Shown: in pieces, positions 37,141-47,578 of the stretch
Position numbering within the stretch: position 1 is the stretch's first letter
Layout: every line of letters begins with the position of its first letter
Source of the DNA: Cupriavidus respiraculi
Lineage (GTDB): Bacteria; Pseudomonadota; Gammaproteobacteria; Burkholderiales; Burkholderiaceae
Length of the DNA: 64,000 nucleotides
Assembly: GCF_914271545.1 (NCBI RefSeq)
Contig: NZ_CAJZAH010000002.1
Span: 992,001 to 1,056,000, forward strand
Reading direction: 5' to 3'
The notes under the pieces: generated by a model
Databases searched by the model: none
The model's input: only the letters and a program-made list of their open reading frames with translations
Told to the model about the DNA's origin: nothing
Made by a program: the position numbers and the translations under genes

Positions 37141-38445
37141 ATGCCCCGACTGCCCACCCTGATCCTGCTGGCGATGCTCGCCGGCGTGCTCGCCGGCACC
37201 GCCGCGCATCACCTGGCCCCCGACGCGGCCGCCGCCAAGGCCATCGCCGATCATCTGTCGATCCTCACCGACATCTTCCTGCGCATGATCAAGATGATCA
37301 TCGGGCCGCTCGTGTTCGCCACGCTGGTGTCCGGCATCGCCAGCATGGGCGACGGCAAGGCGGTGGGCCGCATCGGCATCAAGGCGATGGGCTGGTTCGT
37401 GGCGGCCTCCGTCACCTCGCTGCTGCTCGGCCTGGTGATGGCCAACCTGTTGACGCCCGGCCACGGCATGGCGCTGCCGCTGCCGCCGGCGGACGCCACG
37501 TCGAACCTGAAGACCGGCGCGCTGAACCTGCGCGACTTCATCGCGCACATGTTTCCCAAGAGCTTCGTCGAAGCGATGGCGCACAACGAGATCCTGCAGA
37601 TCGTGGTGTTCTCGCTGTTCTTTGGCTTCGCGCTGGGCACCGTCAAGGACGGCATCGGCAAGCCGCTTCTCGCCGGCATCGAGGGGCTGGCCCAGGTGAT
37701 GCTCAAGATCACCAACTACGTGATGGCGTTCGCGCCGGCCGGCGTGTTCGGCGCCATCGCGGCGGTGATCACGGCCCAGGGCCTGGGCGTGCTGGTGGTC
37801 TACGCCAAGCTGCTCGGCAGCATGTACGTGTCGCTGGCGCTGCTGTGGGTGGCGCTGATCGCCGGCGGCTACTGCTTCCTCGGGCGCGACGTGTTCCGCC
37901 TGCTCAAGACCATGCGCGCGCCGCTGATGATCGGCTTCGCCACCGCCAGCAGCGAATCGGCCTATCCCAAGGTGATCGACCAGCTCACGCGCTTCGGCGT
38001 GAAGGAGCGCATCACCAACTTCGTGCTGCCGCTGGGCTACTCCTTCAATCTCGACGGCTCCATCATGTACACCTCGTTCGCCGCGCTGTTCGTCGCGCAG
38101 GTGTACGGCGTAGAGCTGAGCCTGGGCCAGCAGATCACCATGCTGCTGGTGCTGCTTGTCACGAGCAAGGGCATCGCCGGCGTGCCGCGCGCCTCGCTCG
38201 TGGTGGTGGCCGCCGTGCTGCCGATGTTCGGGCTGCCGGAGGCCGGCATCCTGCTGGTGCTCGGCATCGACCATGTGCTCGACATGGGCCGCACCGTGAC
38301 CAACGTGCTCGGCAATGCGATTGCCACGACCGTCGTCGCCAAGAGCGAGGGCGCGATCGGCGCGCCGGTGGCCGAAGAGGTGGACGAACCCACCGCCGAC
38401 GGCCACCCTGTCCTGACACCCGTTCAGGTCGTCGCGAGCAAGTAG
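37141..38445 (+). CDS. dctA: Dicarboxylate/amino acid:cation symporter (DctA-like)
   Basis: A 434-residue DAACS-family transporter with eight helices and two re-entrant loops. Family signatures are RMIKMIIGPLVFATLVSGI, the Ser-rich hairpin TASSESAYPKVI, NLDGSIMYTSFAALF and NVLGNAIATTV. It probably imports C4-dicarboxylates such as succinate, fumarate and malate with protons or Na+. GAGGAAAC precedes the ATG. It is driven by an enhancer-IHF-sigma-54 type promoter and followed by a terminator, then the dctB-dctD genes. Substrate could differ (for example other organic acids), but the regulator pair supports dicarboxylates. Confidence 0.93.
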   Translation: MPRLPTLILLAMLAGVLAGTAAHHLAPDAAAAKAIADHLSILTDIFLRMIKMIIGPLVFATLVSGIASMGDGKAVGRIGIKAMGWFVAASVTSLLLGLVMANLLTPGHGMALPLPPADATSNLKTGALNLRDFIAHMFPKSFVEAMAHNEILQIVVFSLFFGFALGTVKDGIGKPLLAGIEGLAQVMLKITNYVMAFAPAGVFGAIAAVITAQGLGVLVVYAKLLGSMYVSLALLWVALIAGGYCFLGRDVFRLLKTMRAPLMIGFATASSESAYPKVIDQLTRFGVKERITNFVLPLGYSFNLDGSIMYTSFAALFVAQVYGVELSLGQQITMLLVLLVTSKGIAGVPRASLVVVAAVLPMFGLPEAGILLVLGIDHVLDMGRTVTNVLGNAIATTVVAKSEGAIGAPVAEEVDEPTADGHPVLTPVQVVASK

Positions 38446-38473
38446 CCTCCCTGCTGTCTCGCCAGCGTGCCAG

Positions 38474-38507
38474 GGCCCGGCCGCCGATCAGGCGGCGGGG
38501 CCTTTTT
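38474..38507 (+). terminator. Rho-independent terminator after dctA
   Basis: Twelve-base arms (38474-38485 and 38491-38502) with one mismatch, a 5-nt loop and five T immediately after (38503-38507). It separates dctA from dctB, implying a separate promoter for dctBD. Confidence 0.9.
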
Positions 38508-38575
38508 CATTGCAGGGCCCGCGAACGGCGCTGTGGTAAAAGATATGGGCATCGACCCCGGTCCCGCACGGGACC

Positions 38576-40451
38576 ATGAACGCAACACGCCACACCGTGC
38601 CTCACTCCCCGTTTTTCCACGGCCGCCGCGGCCTCGCCGCCCTGGGCCAGCTGGCCGCCCTGCTCGCGCTCGCGGGCCTGGTCGCGCTGGCAGGCTGGCT
38701 CGGCTACCGCAATACCTACGACAGCGCGCTCGCACGCCAGGCCGAGCGCGGCCAGGCCCAGCTGCGCCTGTACAGCCAAACCCTGTCGAGCGAACTGGCC
38801 CGCTACGATTTCGTGCCCAGCCTGCTGTCGCTGGACGAGCGCATCGGCGCGCTGCTGGCGCGGCCCACCGATCCCGCCCGCGTGGCCGCGGCCAACGCGC
38901 ACCTGGCCGCGGTCAACGCGCGCGCCGGCACGCTGGTGGTCTACGTGCTGGACCGCGGCGGCATCGTGCGCGCCACCAGCAACTGGCAGCGCCCCGACAG
39001 CTATCTCGGCGAGGACCTGGGCTTTCGCCCCTACTTCCAGGCCGCCATCGAGGGACAGCTTGGCCGCTTCTACGGCGTGGGCACCACCAGGGGCGAGTCC
39101 GGCTACTACCTGTCCGCGCCGCTGGGCGAGCGCGACCGGCCCAGCGGCGTGGCGGTGGTCAAGATCGCCCTCGAACCGCTCGAGCAGCGCTGGCAGGGCG
39201 CGGACACGCACATGCTGCTGTCCGACGAGAACGGCGTGATCATCCTGGCCTCCGAGCCGTCGTGGAAACTGTCCGCGCGAGAGCCGCTGTCCCCGGCCCA
39301 GCGCGAGCGGCTGGACCGCAGCCTGCAATACAACCGCGCGCCGCTGCCTCTGCTGGAACTGAAGCCGGTGCGCGAACTGGCGAACGGCGATGCGCTGGTG
39401 CGCCTGCGCGGCGGCCCGCCGATGCTGGCGCAGAACACCATGCTGCCGGGCACGGAGTGGCGCCTGACGCTGCTGTCCAACACCGCGCAGGCGCGCATGG
39501 CCGCGCTCAACACGGCGGCGCTGTGCGCCGTTCTGGCCGCCTTCGTGCTGCTGCTGGCGGCCGCGTGGAACGTGCGCCGGCGCATCGTCAGCGAACGGCT
39601 GGCGGCGCGCGCGGCGCTGGAAGCCGCCAACAGCGAGCTGGAACGCAAGGTGGCAGAGCGCACCGCTGACCTGACCGGCGCCAACGCGCGCCTGCAGGCC
39701 GAGGTCGCCGAGCGCATCCGCGCGGAGGCGACCCTGCGCCAGGCGCAGGACGGCCTGCTGCAGGCGGGCAAGCTGGCGGCCGTGGGCCAGATGTCGACCG
39801 GCATCGCGCACGAGCTGAACCAGCCGCTGGCCGCGCTGCGCACGCTGTCGGGCAACACGCAGAAATTTCTCGCGCGCGGCGACCACGACAGCGCCCAGGC
39901 CAACCTGACCACCATCATCGGACTGGTCGAACGGATGGGGCGCATCACCGGCGCGCTCAAGTCGTTCGCGCGCAAACCCCGCAACGGCCGGCGCAGCGCA
40001 GTGCTGGCCGAGGCGGTCGACAACGCGCTGTTCCTGCTCGATACCCGCGTGCAGGCCCTGCAGCCACGGCTGGTGCGCGACATCCCCGCCGACCTGGTGG
40101 TGGCGTGCGATCCCAACCGGCTCGAACAGGTGCTGGTCAATCTGATCGGCAACGCACTCGATGCCATGGCCGGCCACCCCGATCCGCAGCTGGAAATGCG
40201 CGCGCTGCTCGCCGGCGGCATGGTCCGCTGCACGATCCGCGACAACGGCGGCGGCCTGACCGAGGAAGCATTCGCACGCCTGTTCGAACCGTTCTTCACC
40301 ACCAAGCCGGCGGGCCAGGGGCTGGGCCTCGGGCTGACGCTGTCGGCCGGCATTCTGGACGAATACGGCGGCACGCTGTCCGCCAGCAATCATCCGGACA
40401 GCGGCGCCTGCTTCACGCTGGTGCTGCCGCCCGCCAACCAGGAGCACGCAC

Positions 40452-40462
<11 letters not shown>
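38576..40462 (+). CDS. dctB: DctB-type sensor histidine kinase for C4-dicarboxylates
   Basis: A 628-residue inner-membrane kinase: helix at about 21-43, a periplasmic double-PAS/Cache sensor (45-310, motif SYLGEDLGFRPYFQAAIEG), second helix at about 310-335, a coiled-coil linker and a HisKA domain (H box GIAHELNQPLAALRTLSGNT). The HATPase shows NLIGNALDAM, DNGGGL and GQGLGLGLTLS. It phosphorylates DctD. The N-terminus may start at a later Met, but no better ribosome site is seen. It overlaps dctD by 11 nt, so the pair is co-translated. Confidence 0.95.
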
Positions 40463-41771
<1,309 letters not shown>

Positions 41772-41806
41772 GTGGCGGGTCGGGGCGCACCGCCCGCACT
41801 CGCACG

Positions 41807-42313
41807 TCAGCGCTCGAAATAGGCCCGGGTATTGGCGTGCACCTCCGGGTCGGCCAGCAGCTCGGCCGGCGCCATCCAGCGATAGGCGCCGTGCTGCGCC
41901 TCGGGCAGCGCGGCCGTGGCCTGCTCCAGCGCCATCTCGTAGGCAAGCACCACATAGTGGGTCGAGGCGCCCTCCTCCCCGGCGAAATTGATGTCGTAGA
42001 AGTGCTCGTAGGCGCCGCGGAACACGGCCGCGCCCACGCGCGTGCCGCCGCCCAGCTCCTCCTCGCACAGCCGTTGCAGGGCCTGGGCCAGGCGCTCGTC
42101 CTTGCGGATCCTGCCGCCGGGCACGAACCAGCTGCCGCGGGCGGGCGGATTGCGCCGCCGGCCGACCAGGTAGCGGCCGTCGCCATCGCGGACCAGCAGA
42201 TCGATGGCCACCAGCGGCGTGCTGGCCACGACGGTGCGGAAGGTCTCGGGGGGCAGATGGGCGGGGGACGGATGGGCGGGACGGGCGGCCGGCTCGGCGG
42301 ACATGGCGGTCAT
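41807..42313 (-). CDS. GDP-mannose mannosyl hydrolase-type Nudix protein
   Basis: A 168-residue Nudix hydrolase with the modified box GGRIRKDERLAQALQRLCEEELG, where the usual RE is RL, as in Gmm (NudD) enzymes that act on GDP-mannose and GDP-glucose. YEHFYDINFAGEEGASTHYVVLAYE is also Gmm-like. The ATG at 42313 is used, ATG 42304 being equally possible; no strong ribosome site helps. Convergent with dctD with 35 nt between. No polysaccharide genes are near. Confidence 0.85.
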   Translation of the reverse strand: MTAMSAEPAARPAHPSPAHLPPETFRTVVASTPLVAIDLLVRDGDGRYLVGRRRNPPARGSWFVPGGRIRKDERLAQALQRLCEEELGGGTRVGAAVFRGAYEHFYDINFAGEEGASTHYVVLAYEMALEQATAALPEAQHGAYRWMAPAELLADPEVHANTRAYFER

Positions 42314-42656
42314 GGATTTGGCGGATGAGCGGGAAAACGGGACGGACGGTGGACGGACAATCCCGAACGATACCCCGATGGCACGCCCCAAAGGCGTCGG
42401 AGATGCGCGTTTAGCTACAGAAATGTCTGGCAACCCACAGAAGCGCGGCACAGCGGCCGGAACAATCTGACCCGTGGCGTCCATGCGCGTCCGTCCCGCA
42501 TGCCGCTCGCCCGCCCCGGCCGATCACGCCGGCCCATCACGCCGGATTCCGATCGACACGACCCTGTAATACCCGCCTCCGATGCGCCCGCATGCCAGCG
42601 CCGCGCCGGTCGCTGGCTTTGGCGCATTTCACCGCGAGCCTGTCCGCGAGACCATC
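42314..42656. other. Intergenic region between Gmm-like and HTH regulator genes
   Basis: A 343-nt divergent gap. A near-perfect direct repeat, ATCACGCCGG at about 42523-42532 and 42536-42545, lies between the two genes. Otherwise no promoter can be assigned. Confidence 0.35.
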
Positions 42657-43271
42657 ATGATCACCAAGCTCCAACCCGCCGACAAAACCTACTACACCAC
42701 CCGCGCCGCGGCGCGCCTGCTGAACGTGTCGCCGGGCACCGTCCAGAAGATGGTCGAGCGCGGCGAACTGGGGGCATGGAAGACCAACGGGGGCCATCGC
42801 CGCATCCACAAGGAGACCGTGCACCGGATGCTGATCGCGCGGGCCGAAGCCCACATTCCGCCCACGCGCCACGACCTGGACCTGGTGGTGTTTCATCCCG
42901 ACCGCGTCGAGGCACAGCGCATTCCGGCCCAGCTGGCGCGCTGGGGCATGCCCGTCAGGAGCACCGTGGTGGCGGACGTGCTCGACACGGTCATCGCCTC
43001 GGTGAGCGCCCGTCCCCGCGTCGTGCTGTACTACGTGCACGAACTGAGCGACGCCGAGACCGAGGTCATCCAGAAGCTGCAGAACTTCTTTCACGCCCAG
43101 GGCGTCGTATTCGCGGTGATTACGGACCGCCAGGCCTACGACGGCGTGGCCGACGCCCTGCAGCACTGGGGCATCATGGTGTTCCTGAAGACCCCCACGC
43201 TGGACGAGATCAAGGGCTTCCTGCGCGCGCAGATGACCATGCGCGGTGCGGCGCCTCCCAATATCCTCTGA
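42657..43271 (+). CDS. Excisionase/MerR-type HTH regulator with C-terminal pseudo-receiver-like domain
   Basis: A 204-residue protein. The N-terminus (about 12-60) is an excisionase-type winged helix, YYTTRAAARLLNVSPGTVQKMVERGELGAWKTNGGHRRI, the class seen in MerR and BldC regulators. The second half reads like a response-regulator receiver that lacks the acidic pocket: the usual phosphoacceptor region is VVLYYVHELSD, but the C-terminal Lys region MVFLKTPTLDEIKGFL is conserved in form. So it may be a stand-alone regulator that no longer takes phosphate. It has no clear partner gene; targets unknown. Confidence 0.85.
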   Translation: MITKLQPADKTYYTTRAAARLLNVSPGTVQKMVERGELGAWKTNGGHRRIHKETVHRMLIARAEAHIPPTRHDLDLVVFHPDRVEAQRIPAQLARWGMPVRSTVVADVLDTVIASVSARPRVVLYYVHELSDAETEVIQKLQNFFHAQGVVFAVITDRQAYDGVADALQHWGIMVFLKTPTLDEIKGFLRAQMTMRGAAPPNIL

Positions 43272-43306
43272 GTCCCGCGGGGAATGCCGGCGGGGAAACG
43301 GCGCCG

Positions 43307-44410
43307 CTAGCCCGCGGCGACCCCCTGCCGCCGCAACGCGCACGCCACCGCGGCGGTCGCGTCCCTCGCGGGGCCCGCGCCCATCATCCACCCATACAGG
43401 TCCCGCGAATCGGCCGGGGCCGCCACCAGTTCGATGCGCCGCCCGGCGTCCCGCGCGCTGGCGCAGGCGTGCAGCCAGCGCAGCGCGGCATAGTCCTCCA
43501 GCGCGAAGCCCACCGAATCGAAGAGCGTGATGTCGTCCGCCGCCGTGCGTCCGGGCTCGTCGCCGGACAGGATGCGCCACAGCTCGGTCACCGGAAAATC
43601 GCCGGGCAATTGCTGGATCTCGCCCTCGATACGGGTCTGCGGCGCGTATTCGACCGCCACCCGCGCGTGCCGGACGACATCGGCATGCAGTTCCGTCTTG
43701 CCGGGACAGTCGCCGCCCACGGCGTTGATATGCACGCCGGGCGCGATCATGTCGGGCGTCAGAATGGTGGCGCGCGCCTTGTCGGCCGTGACCGTGGAAA
43801 CGATGTCCGCGCCCGCGACGGCCTCGCGCACGGAAGCGGCGGGCACCACCGCCAGCCCGGGCACATGGGCGAGATTGCGCCGCAGGCGCGCGGTGGCGGC
43901 GGCATCGACGTCGTAGGCGCGGACCTCGCGGATGCCGAGCATGCCGTGAAAGGCGAGCGCCTGGAATTCTGCCTGCGCGCCGTTGCCGATCAGCGCCATC
44001 GTGTCGGCGCCGGGACGCGCCATCGCCCGCGCCGCCAGCGCGCTCGTCGCCGCGGTGCGCAGCGCGGTGGCCAGCGTCAGGTCGGCCAGCAGCACCGGCA
44101 GGCCCGTGGAGACCTCGGCCAGCACGCCGAACGCCATGACGGTGGGCAGACCATGCCGTGCGTTGCGCGGATGGCCGTTGACGTACTTGAACGCGTACTG
44201 CGTGCCGTCGGTGACCGGCATCAGCTCGATCACTCCCACCGGCGAATGGCTCGCCACGCGCGCGGAGGTTTCGAACTCCCGCCAGCGCAGGAAATCCGTG
44301 CGGACCTCGTCGGCCAGCTGCGCCAGCGCCTTGTCGGGGCCGATGCCGCGCACCAGGGCGGCAACGTCTCCCGCATCGAGAAAGCGTGTCATCGCGGTCT
44401 TGCTCATCAT
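43307..44410 (-). CDS. Ornithine cyclodeaminase family protein
   Basis: A 367-residue enzyme of the OCD/mu-crystallin family with a Rossmann NAD site (MALIGNGAQAEFQALAFH) and TALRTAATSALAARAMARPG upstream. The C-terminal DSVGFALEDYAALRW block and GGDCPGKTEL are typical. It converts L-ornithine to L-proline and ammonia with NAD. GGAGGGG precedes the ATG at 44410. It follows the arginine-dihydrolase-like gene in one operon, so the pair can turn arginine into proline. Members may also act as ketimine reductase or alanine dehydrogenase. Confidence 0.92.
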   Translation of the reverse strand: MMSKTAMTRFLDAGDVAALVRGIGPDKALAQLADEVRTDFLRWREFETSARVASHSPVGVIELMPVTDGTQYAFKYVNGHPRNARHGLPTVMAFGVLAEVSTGLPVLLADLTLATALRTAATSALAARAMARPGADTMALIGNGAQAEFQALAFHGMLGIREVRAYDVDAAATARLRRNLAHVPGLAVVPAASVREAVAGADIVSTVTADKARATILTPDMIAPGVHINAVGGDCPGKTELHADVVRHARVAVEYAPQTRIEGEIQQLPGDFPVTELWRILSGDEPGRTAADDITLFDSVGFALEDYAALRWLHACASARDAGRRIELVAAPADSRDLYGWMMGAGPARDATAAVACALRRQGVAAG

Positions 44411-44433
44411 GGTCCCCTCCTGCGGCCGGTCGC

Positions 44434-45333
44434 TCATGCCGCAGCCGTGGCGACAGACGGCATCGCCATGGGGGCGACGTCCGCGCTGCGGCGGTCCAGC
44501 CGCAGCGTCATGCAATACGCGCCGCCGCCGGACAGCATGAACGGCGTCAGATCCACCTCGCGCAAGCGGTAGCCGCGCTCGCCCAGCGCCGTGCGCAGAT
44601 GCGGCGTGGTCCGGGTCATCACCACCTGGTCGTGCAGGTTGACCGCATTGACGCTGAAGTGGCGCAGGTCGTCGGCATCGGCCTCGATGCGCAGGTGGGC
44701 CGGCACGCGCGCGCGCAGTTCGCGCAGCGATGTCTCGGCCAGCGCGGGCGGGTAATACAGGATCTCGCCGCCGGCCAACGGGCAGAAGCAGACGTCGAGG
44801 TGGTAGCTCTGCGCGGTCGCCAGCTCCAGCGCGACGACCTCCTTGCCGAAGTAACGCGCCATCACGCCGGCGGCCTCGCGCGACGAACGCGGGCCGAAGC
44901 CCGCCCAGAAATGGCCGCGCGCGGCATCCCAGATGCAGTCGCCCGCGCCCTCCTGGTAGCAGCCTTCGGGCAATACGCTGACGTGGTCGAGCACCCCGCG
45001 CGCGCGCAGCCCCTCGAACACGCGGGCGAACGGCACTTCCTCGCCCTGGCGCTGCGGATAGCGAAAGCGCGCCAGCATGGCGCGGCCGTCGAGCACCACG
45101 GCGGCATTCGCCGGAAACACCATATCCGGCAAACCGGGTTCGCCACTGGCGATTTCGAGCGCGAAGCCGGCCCCCTCCAGCGCAGCGCGCAGCTGGTCGA
45201 AGGCGCGCAAGGCGCTGCCATGCATGCCGCGCGGGTCGCTGGCCCAGCGCGACGGGTCCATCCACGGATTGATGCTGTAGGAGACGTCGTAGTGGGTCGG
45301 GGCGACCAGCAGGATGGTGGGACGGTCGATCAC
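44434..45333 (-). CDS. Arginine deiminase-superfamily hydrolase (arginine dihydrolase/DDAH-like)
   Basis: A 299-residue guanidino-group-modifying enzyme of the amidinotransferase fold. The catalytic Cys274 (SGGGAYCMTL), His178 with Asp180 (YHLD), Asn76 in PANAAVV, and the motif INPWMDPSRW are visible. An Asn at the position of Asn76 and the NPWM motif resemble ArgZ arginine dihydrolase, which makes ornithine, CO2 and ammonia directly from arginine; DDAH-like activity is the alternative. The downstream ornithine cyclodeaminase gene starts 23 nt after the stop. Divergent Lrp-type regulator suggests induction by an amino acid. Confidence 0.88.
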   Translation of the reverse strand: MIDRPTILLVAPTHYDVSYSINPWMDPSRWASDPRGMHGSALRAFDQLRAALEGAGFALEIASGEPGLPDMVFPANAAVVLDGRAMLARFRYPQRQGEEVPFARVFEGLRARGVLDHVSVLPEGCYQEGAGDCIWDAARGHFWAGFGPRSSREAAGVMARYFGKEVVALELATAQSYHLDVCFCPLAGGEILYYPPALAETSLRELRARVPAHLRIEADADDLRHFSVNAVNLHDQVVMTRTTPHLRTALGERGYRLREVDLTPFMLSGGGAYCMTLRLDRRSADVAPMAMPSVATAAA

Positions 45334-45443
45334 AGTGGCTCCTTAGGTATCGCTTGCCCCGGGCGGGGCGGCACGGTATGCATTGTGGGAGACACGCGCG
45401 CCAGCCAAAAGCCAGCAGACTGACCATATTGCCGCGGGGATGT

Positions 45444-45503
45444 GCCAGAATGCGAGCGCAAACTGGCGAAACGCCAGTACGTCACGTTTTTGTTGATTCT
45501 GGC
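45444..45503. promoter_or_regulatory. GCCAG/CTGGC repeat cluster, candidate Lrp operator
   Basis: In the 214-nt divergent gap lies CTGGC-N5-GCCAG (45463-45477), flanked by GCCAGAAT (45444-45451) and its inverse ATTCTGGC (45496-45503). The nested symmetric arrangement centred near 45472 is what Lrp/AsnC-type multimers often bind. Confidence 0.55.
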
Positions 45504-45547
45504 GACTCAAGCGGATTTGTCGCTTTTGCGCCCTACCCGCCCCGGCC

Positions 45548-45970
45548 ATGGACGATATCGACCGGCAACTGCTCGCCCTGCTGCGCGACAACGCGCGCAC
45601 CCCGGCCACCGCGCTGGCCAAGTCCCTGCGCGTATCGCGCGCCACCGTGCAGAACCGGATCGACAAGCTGGAGCAGGCGGGGCTGATCGTGGGCTATACC
45701 GTGCGCCTGAAGCCCGAAGCGGAGGCGCACCGCATCCGCGCCTGGACCACCATCGCGGTGGAGGGCAACAAGGTGGGCAAGGTCCTGCAGGCCTTGCGCG
45801 GCGAGCCCAACGTGCAGACGCTGCACACCACCAACGGGCGCTGGGACATCATCGCGGAGCTGCGGGCGGACACGCTGGAAGCCTTCGACCGGACCCTGGA
45901 CCGCATCCGGCTGATCGACGGCATCGGCGCCACCGAGACCAGCATCCTGCTGTCGACGTACAAGCTGTGA
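45548..45970 (+). CDS. Lrp/AsnC family transcriptional regulator
   Basis: A 140-residue regulator with an N-terminal HTH (MDDIDRQLLALLRDNARTPATALAKSLRVSRATVQNRIDKLEQAGLI) and C-terminal RAM ligand domain (TIAVEGNKVGKVLQAL...GRWDIIAELRADTLEAFDRTLDRIRLIDGI). It is divergent from the arginine dihydrolase-like and ornithine cyclodeaminase pair and probably controls it in response to arginine, ornithine or proline. The ATG at 45548 fits the family start. Confidence 0.94.
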   Translation: MDDIDRQLLALLRDNARTPATALAKSLRVSRATVQNRIDKLEQAGLIVGYTVRLKPEAEAHRIRAWTTIAVEGNKVGKVLQALRGEPNVQTLHTTNGRWDIIAELRADTLEAFDRTLDRIRLIDGIGATETSILLSTYKL

Positions 45971-46121
45971 TTCGGTCCCCGCGGCGTTTTCCGATATATT
46001 CGGGAAGTCCCCGGGCCGGGACGGCCGCGGGGAACGCTTTTCGACGATGCCCGCTCCAACCGGGCGAGCCAACCGTCAGCGGGCTCCCCGCCCGCCGCCC
46101 CGCCCGGCGGACCCGCCAAGC

Positions 46122-46778
46122 ATGAACGAGACTGCCGCCACCGCATCCGACCCCCGCCATCCCGAGCGCGCCGAACTGGACCGCCTGGTGGCCTGCGAGT
46201 ATTGCGACGCCGTGTACCGGCGCATGCCGATCTCGCCGGGCGAACGCGCGCAGTGCGTGCGCTGCGGCGGCGAGCTGTACCACGAGAGCCGCCGCGCCTA
46301 CCGGCGACTGCTGCCGCTCGTGGTGACCGCGCTGATCCTGTTCATCGTCTCCAACGCCTATCCGATCGTCGAGATGGACCTGCGCGGCGTGCGCACGCAG
46401 ACCACGCTTTGGGGCGCGGTGCAGGCGCTGTACGCCGACGACATGACGCTGGTCGCGGTGCTGGTCTTCGCCACCACGATCCTGTTCCCGCTGACGGAAA
46501 TGCTGATGATGCTCTATCTGCTGGTGCCGATGGCGGAGAACCGCATGCCGCGGGGCTTCGACCGCATCGTGCGCGGCATCCGCCAGACCCGTCCGTGGGG
46601 CATGATCGAGGTCTTCATGATCGGCGTGCTGGTGTCGCTGGTGAAGCTGTCGACCATGGCCGAGGTGCTGCCCGGCATTGCGCTGTGGTCGTTCGGCGCG
46701 CTGGTCGTCGTGCTCGCCGCGATGCTCTCGTTCGATCCGCGCGACCTGTGGCGCTATCTGGAGCGGCCGCCGCGATGA
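46122..46778 (+). CDS. pqiA: Paraquat-inducible protein A, first half-type unit
   Basis: A 218-residue inner-membrane protein of the PqiA family with an N-terminal zinc ribbon (CEYC...CVRC) and four membrane helices. E. coli PqiA has two such units in one 417-residue chain; here the units are separate genes. It works with PqiB and PqiC in lipid transport between the membranes. The ATGA overlap (46775-46778) couples it to the second unit. It is the first gene of the four-gene operon. Confidence 0.92.
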   Translation: MNETAATASDPRHPERAELDRLVACEYCDAVYRRMPISPGERAQCVRCGGELYHESRRAYRRLLPLVVTALILFIVSNAYPIVEMDLRGVRTQTTLWGAVQALYADDMTLVAVLVFATTILFPLTEMLMMLYLLVPMAENRMPRGFDRIVRGIRQTRPWGMIEVFMIGVLVSLVKLSTMAEVLPGIALWSFGALVVVLAAMLSFDPRDLWRYLERPPR

Positions 46779-47578
46779 GCGCACCGCCGCCACCGCAACA
46801 GAGCCGCCGCGACCGCGCCGCGGCGCGGCAGGCCGCGCTGCGCCGCTCGCGCGAGCTGGCCGCCGGCGTCGTGGCGGGCCTGGCCGACGACGACGAGCGC
46901 GTACCCATTCCCAACGTTCCGACCGCGACCTCGATGGGCCTGGTGTCCTGCCACGCCTGCGACGCGGTCAGCCCCCGAGAGCTCGAGGGCACGCCGTGCC
47001 CGCGCTGCGGCGCGACGCTGCACCGGCGCAAGACCGACAGCCTGGCGCGCACCTGGGCCTTCCTGCTGGCGGCATTCATCCTCTATATCCCGGCCAACGT
47101 GCTGCCGATCATGGTGACGCAGTCCATCCTCGGCACGCAGGAGGACACCATCATGTCGGGCGTGATCTATCTGTGGGTCACGGGCTCCCATCTGCTCGCC
47201 ATCGTGGTGCTGATCGCCAGCATCGTGGTGCCGCTGCTGAAAATGATGATTCTGACGTTCCTGCTGTTGTCGGTGCATTTCCGCTCGACGTGGCGACTGC
47301 GCCAGCAGACGCGGCTCTACACCCTGGTGGAGCTGATCGGCCGCTGGTCGATGCTCGATATCTTCGTGGTCGCGCTGCTGGCGGCGCTGGTGCGCGCCGG
47401 CGCGCTCGCCACGGTCATTCCGGGCAGCGGCGCCGCCGCCTTCGGCATGGTGGTGGTGCTGACCATGCTGGCGTCCCTGTCCTTCGATCCGCGCCTGCTG
47501 TGGGACGCGCACGACGCGCGCGCGACGCTGCCCTCTCCGACGAGCTCCGGCTCCCATCCCCATCCCAACGATGCCTGA
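46775..47578 (+). CDS. pqiA: Paraquat-inducible protein A, second unit
   Basis: A 267-residue PqiA-family protein. After an Arg-rich cytoplasmic tail comes a zinc ribbon (CHAC...CPRC, about residues 59-77) and four helices (about 90-250), with SILGTQEDTIMSGVIYLWVTGSHLLAIVVLI typical of the second PqiA domain. It overlaps the upstream gene by ATGA and the downstream pqiB by 8 nt, so all are translationally coupled. Confidence 0.92.
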   Translation: MSAPPPPQQSRRDRAAARQAALRRSRELAAGVVAGLADDDERVPIPNVPTATSMGLVSCHACDAVSPRELEGTPCPRCGATLHRRKTDSLARTWAFLLAAFILYIPANVLPIMVTQSILGTQEDTIMSGVIYLWVTGSHLLAIVVLIASIVVPLLKMMILTFLLLSVHFRSTWRLRQQTRLYTLVELIGRWSMLDIFVVALLAALVRAGALATVIPGSGAAAFGMVVVLTMLASLSFDPRLLWDAHDARATLPSPTSSGSHPHPNDA

